From NCBI GenBank assembly GCA_015061245.1, contig SUWY01000002.1:57009-121008 (forward strand): 64,000 nt of DNA. Reading direction: 5' to 3'. The translations under genes were made by a program, and so were the position numbers. The notes below the pieces were generated by a model, which saw only the letters and a program-made list of their open reading frames with translations, was not told the origin of the DNA and ran no database searches. Every line of letters starts with the position of its first letter. Positions within the stretch are counted from its first letter, which is position 1. Shown here in pieces: positions 54,758 to 61,961 of the stretch. Source of the DNA: Bacteroidales bacterium. Its GTDB lineage: Bacteria; Bacteroidota; Bacteroidia; Bacteroidales; Marinifilaceae.

Positions 54758-55477
54758 TTATGTCCTTAATATCTCCAATATTAACCCTATCTCTGTCCTA
54801 TTAAACTTTACTGCAAAATGCCGCTCATAATAGTGCATCATTGTCTCAAGTAAAATTTCAAAACTTTTAAAATCAATTTTTACCCTTCCCAACATTTCAA
54901 CCTCAATTGTTGAGAATCTGTATATAGCCTGAGCAACATTAGGACCGGTCAAAAACATTCCGTTTATATATGCCCTACTCTCAACAAACTCCCCACTCTC
55001 CAGATTAAACAACATTCCAGGCTCGTAATTGTCACAATCGGGCCTTATGCCAAACAATCCGGCCATTCTTATCCAAAAGAGCAGGGTTACATTCACAAAG
55101 CCGTCACGACATCCCTCTAACAACTCAACCGCTTTGTCTATGTACTCAAACAACTGTTCATCAGCATGTTGCTCTCGCAAGAAAGTTGCCAATAAATTTC
55201 CCCAAAGCGATGCATACGTTCCACGCTCTATCTCAAAATTGAGATTTGAGGCCTTGTTCACAGGAGCAATTACACTCAATTTATGCAAGCCGCCTCTGCT
55301 ATTTCGCAGAAATTCAACCTCGCACAACTGCATTATTGGCAATATTGTTTTTCGCTTGTTATTGATACCCGAAGTTATCATTGCCATAAACCCCTCCTCT
55401 TTGGTAAAGAGATAGATTATGGATTGCGATTCGGTATATGGCACTGCCTTTAACAGAAAACCTTTAACAAGCTCCAT
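54758..55477 (-). CDS. recO: DNA repair protein RecO
   Basis: 239 residues. N-terminal OB fold (GFLLKAVPYTESQSIIYLFTKEEGFMAMITSG) and a helical C-terminal domain (EYIDKAVELLEGCRDGFVNVTLLFWIRMAGLFGIRPDC). Loads RecA at gaps with RecR. The zinc-binding cysteines of some RecO proteins are not evident. 4 bp after rdgB. Confidence 0.88.
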   Translation of the reverse strand: MELVKGFLLKAVPYTESQSIIYLFTKEEGFMAMITSGINNKRKTILPIMQLCEVEFLRNSRGGLHKLSVIAPVNKASNLNFEIERGTYASLWGNLLATFLREQHADEQLFEYIDKAVELLEGCRDGFVNVTLLFWIRMAGLFGIRPDCDNYEPGMLFNLESGEFVESRAYINGMFLTGPNVAQAIYRFSTIEVEMLGRVKIDFKSFEILLETMMHYYERHFAVKFNRTEIGLILEILRT

Positions 55478-55481
55478 TAGT

Positions 55482-56060
55482 TCAATTCAAATTTTTCAAG
55501 AACTGACACAATTTATCAATTGCCTGCCCTCTATGGCTTATTTTGTTTTTCTCTTCCAGACTCATCTCGGCAAAAGTACAGTCATATCCATCTGGCTGAA
55601 ATATAGGATCATATCCAAAGCCTCCCTCACCATGACGCTCTGTTAGAATTGTTCCTTTTATCACCCCTTCAAATAGATGCTTTTCACCATTTATGACCAA
55701 AGCTACAACTGTTCTGAATTGCGCACAACGATTTTCAACCCCTTGTAGCTCCATCAAAACTTTGTCCATATTCTTCTCAGAATCCTTATCCTGCCCGGAA
55801 TAACGCGCAGAATAGACTCCCGGCCTGCCATCCAAAGCCTCAATTTCAAGGCCTGAATCATCGGCAAAACAGTCATATCCATAGTTTGCATAGACATACT
55901 CTGCCTTCTGCAAAGCGTTGGCTTCAAAGGTGTCTCCATCTTCAGGAATCTCCTCTGTACAAGCAATTTGCGACAAATTCAAAACCTCGCATACCCCATG
56001 AAGCTTATCCTGAATCTCAACAAGTTTGTGGAGATTATTTGTAGCTATAACTAATTTCAT
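55482..56060 (-). CDS. rdgB: Non-canonical purine NTP pyrophosphatase (RdgB/HAM1)
   Basis: 192 residues. Removes dITP and XTP from the nucleotide pool. Motifs IATNNLHKLVEI (substrate binding), FADDSGLEIEALDGRPGVYSARY, and GGFGYDPIF with the later MSLEEKNKISHRGQA are all present. First gene of rdgB-recO. Its promoter overlaps that of the divergent rsgA. Confidence 0.95.
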   Translation of the reverse strand: MKLVIATNNLHKLVEIQDKLHGVCEVLNLSQIACTEEIPEDGDTFEANALQKAEYVYANYGYDCFADDSGLEIEALDGRPGVYSARYSGQDKDSEKNMDKVLMELQGVENRCAQFRTVVALVINGEKHLFEGVIKGTILTERHGEGGFGYDPIFQPDGYDCTFAEMSLEEKNKISHRGQAIDKLCQFLKNLN

Positions 56061-56086
56061 TTTGCAATTATACCTTAATAATTGTG

Positions 56087-56114
56087 CAAAGGTACTATAT
56101 TATTACTAATTTTG
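56087..56114. promoter_or_regulatory. Divergent promoters for rdgB (minus) and rsgA (plus)
   Basis: Minus-strand TACCTTTG at 56094-56087 for rdgB and plus-strand TAATTTTG at 56107-56114 for rsgA; the elements are 12 bp apart, face away from each other, and their polymerases would exclude one another. Confidence 0.6.
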
Positions 56115-56123
56115 CACTCTATT

Positions 56124-57047
56124 ATGCAGGGAAAGGTAATAAAATCGACAGGAAGTTGGTATTTGGTCAGATTTACCGACGAAACTACGGCAGAATGCAG
56201 AATTCGTGGAAAATTCCGTATGAAAGGAATTCGTCTTACGAATCCGGTTGCTGTGGGCGATATTGTAGAGACAGAAAAGAGCGGCGAGGACTGGGTTATT
56301 ACCAAAATCACTGAGAGAAGAAACTATATCATCAGAAAATCTGTAAACCTCTCAAAAGAGGCTCATGTACTTGCTGCAAATGTAGATTTGGCGGCATTAG
56401 TAGTGACAATCAGTCATCCTGAAACCTCGCTCGTATTTATTGATAGATTTTTAGCTGTGGCCGAGGCCTACTCCATTCCGGCACTGCTGATTTTCAACAA
56501 AATAGACATATATACCCAAGACGAGCTTGAGTACCTTGAGGCTCTTATATACATGTATAAGAAGATTGGCTACCCCTGCATGAAGGTATCGGGCGAGACC
56601 GGAGCCGGAGTAACCGAATTATTTGAATATATCAAGGGGAAAACTTCCGTATTCTCGGGTCAGAGCGGAGTGGGAAAATCTACACTTATCAATGCAATTG
56701 CCCCTGATTTAAAGCTAAAAACAGGAGAGATTTCATCTGCTCACGACTCAGGAAAACATACCACCACATTTGCAGAGATGTTTGACTTGCCATATAGCAC
56801 CAGCTTGATTGACACTCCGGGTATCAGAAGTTTGGGAATGGTAGATATGACAAAAGAGGAGCTCCCTCACTATTTCCCTGAGATTTTTAAAGAGTCAGAC
56901 AACTGCAAATTCAACAACTGCTCACACACCCACGAACCGGGTTGCGCCGTGCTGCAAGCAATTGAGGAGGGACGGATAAGTGAATCCAGATATGCAAGTT
57001 ACATGGATATGCTTGAGGAAAAAAACGAAGAAAAATATAGGAATTGA
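56124..57047 (+). CDS. rsgA: Small ribosomal subunit biogenesis GTPase RsgA
   Basis: 307 residues from the ATG at 56124 (MQGKVIKSTGSWY); an earlier in-frame ATG at 56082 lies upstream of the promoter element. OB fold, then a circularly permuted GTPase: G4 FNKID, G1 FSGQSGVGKST, G3 DTPG, and C-terminal zinc finger CKFNNC-HTH-C (CKFNNCSHTHEPGC). Helps the late maturation of the 30S subunit. Short leader of about 6-10 nt. Confidence 0.95.
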   Translation: MQGKVIKSTGSWYLVRFTDETTAECRIRGKFRMKGIRLTNPVAVGDIVETEKSGEDWVITKITERRNYIIRKSVNLSKEAHVLAANVDLAALVVTISHPETSLVFIDRFLAVAEAYSIPALLIFNKIDIYTQDELEYLEALIYMYKKIGYPCMKVSGETGAGVTELFEYIKGKTSVFSGQSGVGKSTLINAIAPDLKLKTGEISSAHDSGKHTTTFAEMFDLPYSTSLIDTPGIRSLGMVDMTKEELPHYFPEIFKESDNCKFNNCSHTHEPGCAVLQAIEEGRISESRYASYMDMLEEKNEEKYRN

Positions 57048-57060
57048 CAATTAAAGCCTG

Positions 57061-57068
57061 TAACTTTG
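57061..57068 (+). promoter_or_regulatory. Bacteroidota -7 element (TAACTTTG) for trpB2
   Basis: TAACTTTG lies 13 bp past the rsgA stop and 34 bp before the trpB ATG at 57102. The TTG at 57066 that would extend the frame is inside this element. Confidence 0.55.
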
Positions 57069-57101
57069 TCTTCACATTTTACTAATTTACTATTACAATC
57101 T

Positions 57102-58460
57102 ATGGCAAACAATAAACAGAAACGATTCCTTCTAACCGAGGATGAAATACCTACTCATTGGTATAACATTCAGGCTGACATGGTTAACAAACCTATGCCA
57201 CCACTGAATCCTGCCACAAAAGAGCCTTTAAAACCAGAGGATTTATACCCCATTTTTTCAGAAGAGCTATCACGACAGGAGCTAAATATGACCGATGCAT
57301 GGATTGAAATTCCAGAAGAGGTGCGCGAATATTACAAATATTACCGCAGTACCCCTTTGGTTCGTGCATACGGATTAGAGAAGGCATTGGGAACACCCGC
57401 TCATATCTACTTCAAGAACGAGAGCGTAAGCCCTATCGGATCACATAAAATAAACTCAGCCCTCGCTCAGGCATATTATTGCAAGAAAGAGGGAGTGACC
57501 AATATAACAACCGAGACTGGTGCAGGACAATGGGGAGCAGCCCTTTCCTACGCAGCAAAAGTATTTGGTCTTGAAGCTGCCGTATATCAGGTAAAGATCA
57601 GCTACGAGCAGAAACCTTACCGCAGAAGCATTATGCAAACATTTGGCGCACAGGTAACTCCATCGCCATCTATGTCAACAAGAGCGGGAAAAGATATTCT
57701 TACAAAAACTCCAAATCATCAGGGTTCATTGGGAACAGCTATCTCCGAGGCTATCGAGTTGGCACGAACCACCCCAAATTGTAAGTACACCTTGGGTTCA
57801 GTTCTAAGCCATGTAACTCTACACCAAACAGTTATCGGATTGGAAGCAGAGAAACAGATGGCTATGGCCGGAGAGTATCCTGACATCGTCATTGGTTGCT
57901 TTGGAGGAGGTTCCAATTTTGGAGGTATTGCATTCCCATTTATGCGTCATAACATTTTAGAGGGCAAGAAGACTCGTTTCATTGCAGCCGAGCCCGCATC
58001 TTGTCCAAAGTTGACAAAGGGAAAATTCATGTACGATTTTGGAGACGAGGCCGGTTACACACCTCTTCTTCCAATGTTCTCGTTAGGACATAAATTTGCC
58101 CCTGCCAACATTCACGCAGGTGGATTGCGTTACCATGGAGCCGGAGTTATTGTCTCACAACTCTTAAAGGATAACTTAATGGAGGCTGTCGATATTAAAC
58201 AACTCGATACCTTTAAGGCCGGTTGCTTGTTTGCACAATCCGAGGGAATTATCCCTGCTCCGGAGTCATGTCACGCAATTGCGGCAACAATCAACGAAGC
58301 ACTTAAGTGCAAAGAGAGCGGAGAGGAGAAGGTTATCTTATTCAACCTTTCCGGCCACGGTCTGATTGATATGGCTTCGTATGATCAATACCTTGCAGGT
58401 AATCTGGTCAATTACGAACTGAGTGATGAAGAGATTACACAAAGCATCGAAAAGAATTAA
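57102..58460 (+). CDS. trpB: Tryptophan synthase beta-like protein, TrpB2 type
   Basis: 452 residues from the ATG at 57102 (MANNKQKRFLL). PLP-binding Lys lies in GSHKINSALAQAYY; the PLP phosphate loop is CFGGGSNFGG; ETGAGQWGAAL is the catalytic Glu region. Length and the long N terminus (ILTEDEIPTHWYNI-type, reading LLTEDEIPTHWYN) identify the TrpB2 branch, which joins indole and serine, often without TrpA. No other trp gene is near. Followed by a strong terminator. Confidence 0.9.
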   Translation: MANNKQKRFLLTEDEIPTHWYNIQADMVNKPMPPLNPATKEPLKPEDLYPIFSEELSRQELNMTDAWIEIPEEVREYYKYYRSTPLVRAYGLEKALGTPAHIYFKNESVSPIGSHKINSALAQAYYCKKEGVTNITTETGAGQWGAALSYAAKVFGLEAAVYQVKISYEQKPYRRSIMQTFGAQVTPSPSMSTRAGKDILTKTPNHQGSLGTAISEAIELARTTPNCKYTLGSVLSHVTLHQTVIGLEAEKQMAMAGEYPDIVIGCFGGGSNFGGIAFPFMRHNILEGKKTRFIAAEPASCPKLTKGKFMYDFGDEAGYTPLLPMFSLGHKFAPANIHAGGLRYHGAGVIVSQLLKDNLMEAVDIKQLDTFKAGCLFAQSEGIIPAPESCHAIAATINEALKCKESGEEKVILFNLSGHGLIDMASYDQYLAGNLVNYELSDEEITQSIEKN

Positions 58461-58470
58461 AACTGCAATA

Positions 58471-58498
58471 AAAGAGGCACATGCTCGTGTGCCTCTTT
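58471..58498. terminator. Bidirectional terminator between trpB2 and the kinase locus
   Basis: AAAGAGGCAC (58471-58480) pairs perfectly with GTGCCTCTTT (58489-58498), plus an A-T pair, with a 6-nt loop. Confidence 0.85.
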
Positions 58499-58501
58499 AT
58501 T

Positions 58502-59848
58502 TTACGGTCTCGCTTGTTGCTTTGGAATTCTTATTATAAAACTTGTCCCTTTGCCCAACTCACTCTTTACTGTTATATCTCCCCTATAGGCATCAACCAC
58601 TTTTTTTACAAATGCCAGACCCAACCCCATACCTGACCTATATTTTGTCAATTTGTTTTTAACCCGGTAGTATGGAACAAATATATACTTAATCTCTCTA
58701 TCATCCATACCTATACCGTTATCCTCTATGATAAGCTCTAACTCTTTCTCCCTGGCAGAAAACGAGATATTTAAATTTATCAATATTGAATCATTATATT
58801 TAATTGCATTATCAACCAGATTGTTTATCATTGCCTGAAAATAAAAATCCTCGAATAATATGTTTTCACACCCTTTTTCTATATGAATCTTACAATTGAC
58901 GTTGGAATATATCGTAGTATAACAATCAACAACATTATTCAAAATATTAGAGATAGGTATTGAAAAATCGCTCAAAACAATCTTTTTACTGGAAAAATCA
59001 TTTGCCATACTTTTTAATACCTCTTGCATTTTACTCAATTGAGCTTTTATTAATCTAATAATATATTGACCCTTTTTATCTTCCACTTCTCTTATTGAAT
59101 TTAATTTATCCATTATAAAGGGAAAATAAGCGCTATATTCCCTATTGATATAACTGACATTTCTCTGTTTATATTGAGCCAATAGAAGATCTCGATTCAT
59201 CATTTTTATAATTTCAAAAACCACCCAAACAGATATTATCATAAAAACAATAGAAAGAAATAATGCATACTCAAGGCCTTTGTAAAATGGTTCCTTCTCA
59301 AAATATGCTATTAGCTTATGCGGATATACTACACCCAATACCAATGGGTCTGTACTTATATATCTATTCACATTTTTAAGTGGCGAGAATGAAGGGTTAC
59401 TATTGTACAGCACATTTCCCAAAGTATCTGATATTTGAATGGCAATAGGCTTTTGATATATTCCATTGCTACTCAAGAAATTCACAAAAGCCTTCTCCCA
59501 TTCAAGAATATCAATACTATTGTTGTGGTAATGATCATCATAAGCTACCTTTTGATAAAGTATATAATAGTCATAATCTGTATTGTATGTCAATTTTTGT
59601 TCTTCTCCTTTTACATTAATAAAATGCCACTCTGAATTATCTTCATTTCTTTCACCTCGAGGACCATATGATCCTATATTATTATTGCTATACCATACAA
59701 ATCGGGAAGCTTTTCTCAATGATATACAATCATTTATCAATGTCATTTTCAATTCAAGCTCTCTTGTATGCTCACTCTTAATAAAGAGATACAGAAGAAA
59801 AGCAAAGAGAAGCAACATTGCTGTCCATATAATTAATATCCTTTTCAT
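58502..59848 (-). CDS. Membrane histidine-kinase homologue with intact ATPase domain but no phospho-acceptor His (HK-B)
   Basis: 448 residues. Membrane helices at about 5-23 and 196-216 flank a ~170-residue extracytoplasmic domain with IAIQISDTLGNVL (135-147). At the H-box position the sequence reads VSYINREYSAYF, with Arg236 where the paralogous kinase has His239. The ATP-binding domain is complete: N-box NNLVDNAIKYN (342-352, Asn347), G1 EDNGIGM (Asp376), G2 GMGLGL (406-411). It cannot autophosphorylate in the usual way, but could phosphorylate a partner. Overlaps the regulator stop by 4 bp; third gene of the operon HK-A, regulator, HK-B. AT-rich. Confidence 0.85.
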   Translation of the reverse strand: MKRILIIWTAMLLLFAFLLYLFIKSEHTRELELKMTLINDCISLRKASRFVWYSNNNIGSYGPRGERNEDNSEWHFINVKGEEQKLTYNTDYDYYILYQKVAYDDHYHNNSIDILEWEKAFVNFLSSNGIYQKPIAIQISDTLGNVLYNSNPSFSPLKNVNRYISTDPLVLGVVYPHKLIAYFEKEPFYKGLEYALFLSIVFMIISVWVVFEIIKMMNRDLLLAQYKQRNVSYINREYSAYFPFIMDKLNSIREVEDKKGQYIIRLIKAQLSKMQEVLKSMANDFSSKKIVLSDFSIPISNILNNVVDCYTTIYSNVNCKIHIEKGCENILFEDFYFQAMINNLVDNAIKYNDSILINLNISFSAREKELELIIEDNGIGMDDREIKYIFVPYYRVKNKLTKYRSGMGLGLAFVKKVVDAYRGDITVKSELGKGTSFIIRIPKQQARP

Positions 59849-60537
59849 AGGTCGCCTATATCATTTACTTTTAATGAATACCCTATGCCATGTATACAAC
59901 TTATTATCACTCTATTATCGTCTTCAAGTAATTTTCTTAACTTATTAATATGCTTATTTAGTTGCTTTTTATAGGTCAAACAATACAGACTCTTACTCCA
60001 ACACATATCGTACAAGTGTGTATTTGAAACTACCCTATTGCGATTCTCACATAAAACTCTCATTAATTGAGCTTGGATTCCTGTTAAGTGATATGTAGAG
60101 TTACCTACATTTAAATCTGAATTAAAAACGTCATACACAACTTTGTCTGTTATTATAAATTTCCCATTAGGTTCATATATTAGGCTTTTTATTTTAGAGA
60201 TTAATAACCTTTCACTATAATTTTTAGTGATATAAAATTTCTCTCCTAACTCTATTGATTTTAATAAATAATCTTCATCAGTTAATCCACTATAAAATAT
60301 TATTGGAGTTAAATGGTCATCTTGCCTGATTAATTGAGCAACCTCAAATCCGGACATCCCCGGCATTGCAATATCTAAAACCACTACTGCCGGCCTATTC
60401 CTAAGATACTGTTCATATGCATCTCTACCAGAGTGTACAATCACTGGTTTCCAACCTGCTTCAAATATAGCTTGTTCTACTACAGTACAGACTAACATAT
60501 CGTCGTCTGCAAATAGAATTTTAATCTCTTTATCCAT
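59845..60537 (-). CDS. OmpR-family response regulator between two kinase homologues
   Basis: 230 residues. Receiver domain with Asp11-13, phospho-acceptor Asp55 (VVVLDIAMPG), Ser83 and Lys105 (TKNY rather than TKPF). C-terminal winged helix (LTGIQAQLMRVLCENRNRVVS, KQLNKHINKLRKLLE, wing HGIGYSL). It lies 2 bp after HK-A and overlaps HK-B by 4 bp. A likely target is the divergent gene at 61962, whose promoter has a tandem 10-bp repeat suited to binding by an OmpR-type dimer. Confidence 0.88.
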   Translation of the reverse strand: MDKEIKILFADDDMLVCTVVEQAIFEAGWKPVIVHSGRDAYEQYLRNRPAVVVLDIAMPGMSGFEVAQLIRQDDHLTPIIFYSGLTDEDYLLKSIELGEKFYITKNYSERLLISKIKSLIYEPNGKFIITDKVVYDVFNSDLNVGNSTYHLTGIQAQLMRVLCENRNRVVSNTHLYDMCWSKSLYCLTYKKQLNKHINKLRKLLEDDNRVIISCIHGIGYSLKVNDIGDL

Positions 60538-60539
60538 AC

Positions 60540-61811
60540 CTACTTATAATTCTTAATTCGCACGGTAAAATAACTGCCCTCTTCAATGCTATTCTTAAGC
60601 TGTACGTTTCCGCGATATGCATGAGCAATTCTTTGTGCTATGTCTATTTTTTGCTTAACATCAATAAGTTTATTGATTTTTATCCCATTACGTTTTACAT
60701 ATATTACAATGTCATTCCCATTTGTTTTAACACGCAAGATAATTTTAGCTCTTTCAGCGCTACTATTTTCATATATGCACTCAATAAGGTTATTAAGAAT
60801 GATTGGAAAATAAATTGAATCAACCATAATTTCCTCCATTCCACTATCTATGTGTATTATGATACTTAAATTGGGGTTTATAGTCTCATATACTAATTTA
60901 ATATCATTCAAAATTTCAAACATGGTCGAATCAAGATCGGTTATAACAATTTTTTTATGCTCAAAATCGCCTAATAGCATTATCGATAGTGCATGCATTC
61001 TGTGTATATATGCTTTTATCTCGGACAAAACATAAGAGTTACCTTCAACACTTTTTAAACCTTGGTCAATTATTGCCAAAGGTTTACTTAATTCATGTCG
61101 TATGTGAGAAATTTTTTGATTACTGAATTGAATATTTTGAATTTGTGTCTTAGTATTAAGATACAACATACAAACAATCACAACGAAACAAATAAAAATA
61201 ATAGCAGATATAAATAATGGTCCCTCTATACCATGGTAAAATGGTAACTTAGGAAAGAACAGAACTACCATATGATTATACTCATAGCCATAACGCACAC
61301 CATCTGTTTTTATTAACTTATTTTTATTGGGTATATAGTCAAAATTGTTTGATGATAATAAAACATTTCCTATAGAATCGACTATCTGAATTGCAGTTGG
61401 CATATACGCTATCCCCTCTCCACGCAGTGCCTCAATGTATATCTCAAGCCATTTATCAATATCAATTGCATTGTTTTTGTATGCATAATCATAATGGCAT
61501 TGATTAGCATACAATGTTTGTTCGTATACTGAATTCCCATCATTAAGTTTTAAGAAGATTGTATCTCCATATATTCCGGGATAACTATACTCATACTCAT
61601 CGTTTTCAACTCTTCTTGTTGACACGAAAAATCCATTAGGATAGTCTATTTTTTTATTAACGACATTGTATATATCATCGCCTTGTAAATAAGTATTTAG
61701 CTTTACTAGATATGAACGTTCTTGCCCCATTCTTGCATTCACAATGAATAGAGTGACTACACCTATAAATAGCAGTACAACGGTTAAAAACAAAATCCAT
61801 ATTCTCTTCAT
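60540..61811 (-). CDS. Membrane histidine-kinase homologue with phospho-acceptor His but degenerate ATPase domain (HK-A)
   Basis: 423 residues. Membrane helices at about 5-23 and 197-217; extracytoplasmic domain with TAIQIVDSIGNVL (139-151), clearly paralogous to HK-B. The H-box ISHIRHELSKPLAII contains His239. The ATP-binding domain is eroded: the N-box reads NNLIECIYENS (Cys345 for Asn), the G1 position reads KRNGIKI (Arg374 for the adenine-binding Asp), and no G2 Gly-rich loop follows. It should be unable to bind ATP normally and so may be phosphorylated in trans by HK-B. First gene of the operon; start at 61811 supported by AAGGAG (61818-61823). Confidence 0.85.
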   Translation of the reverse strand: MKRIWILFLTVVLLFIGVVTLFIVNARMGQERSYLVKLNTYLQGDDIYNVVNKKIDYPNGFFVSTRRVENDEYEYSYPGIYGDTIFLKLNDGNSVYEQTLYANQCHYDYAYKNNAIDIDKWLEIYIEALRGEGIAYMPTAIQIVDSIGNVLLSSNNFDYIPNKNKLIKTDGVRYGYEYNHMVVLFFPKLPFYHGIEGPLFISAIIFICFVVIVCMLYLNTKTQIQNIQFSNQKISHIRHELSKPLAIIDQGLKSVEGNSYVLSEIKAYIHRMHALSIMLLGDFEHKKIVITDLDSTMFEILNDIKLVYETINPNLSIIIHIDSGMEEIMVDSIYFPIILNNLIECIYENSSAERAKIILRVKTNGNDIVIYVKRNGIKINKLIDVKQKIDIAQRIAHAYRGNVQLKNSIEEGSYFTVRIKNYK

Positions 61812-61835
61812 ATGAAACTCCTTGTAAGTTCATAA

Positions 61836-61843
61836 CAAAATTA
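61836..61843 (-). promoter_or_regulatory. Bacteroidota -7 element (TAATTTTG) for the split-kinase operon
   Basis: Minus-strand TAATTTTG with CTTG about 20 bp upstream. It lies 25 bp before the HK-A ATG, which also has a Shine-Dalgarno AAGGAG. Confidence 0.5.
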
Positions 61844-61882
61844 TAGTAAAAATCAGGCAATATCAAGAGCTTCTCTTCTTGA

Positions 61883-61902
61883 GGGGATAAATGGGGATAA
61901 AT
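61883..61902. promoter_or_regulatory. Tandem 10-bp direct repeat, candidate response-regulator binding site
   Basis: GGGGATAAAT occurs twice head to tail (61883-61892 and 61893-61902), 3 bp upstream of the -33 TTTG of the rightward promoter. Tandem repeats with about one helical turn are the usual sites of OmpR/PhoB-family dimers, and such a regulator is encoded just to the left. Confidence 0.65.
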
Positions 61903-61905
61903 ATT

Positions 61906-61937
61906 TTTGATTCTTAATACCACTCTTCATATCTTTG
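61906..61937 (+). promoter_or_regulatory. Promoter (TTTG-N20-TATCTTTG) of the exported TonB-plug-type protein
   Basis: TTTG at 61906-61909 and TATCTTTG at 61930-61937. Leader of about 20 nt to the ATG at 61962. Confidence 0.65.
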
Positions 61938-61961
61938 CCATCAACAATAGTTGTAATATTT

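Noticed and set aside
57066..57101. TTG start for TrpB2
   Set aside because: The TTG is part of the TAACTTTG promoter element; the ATG at 57102 is used.
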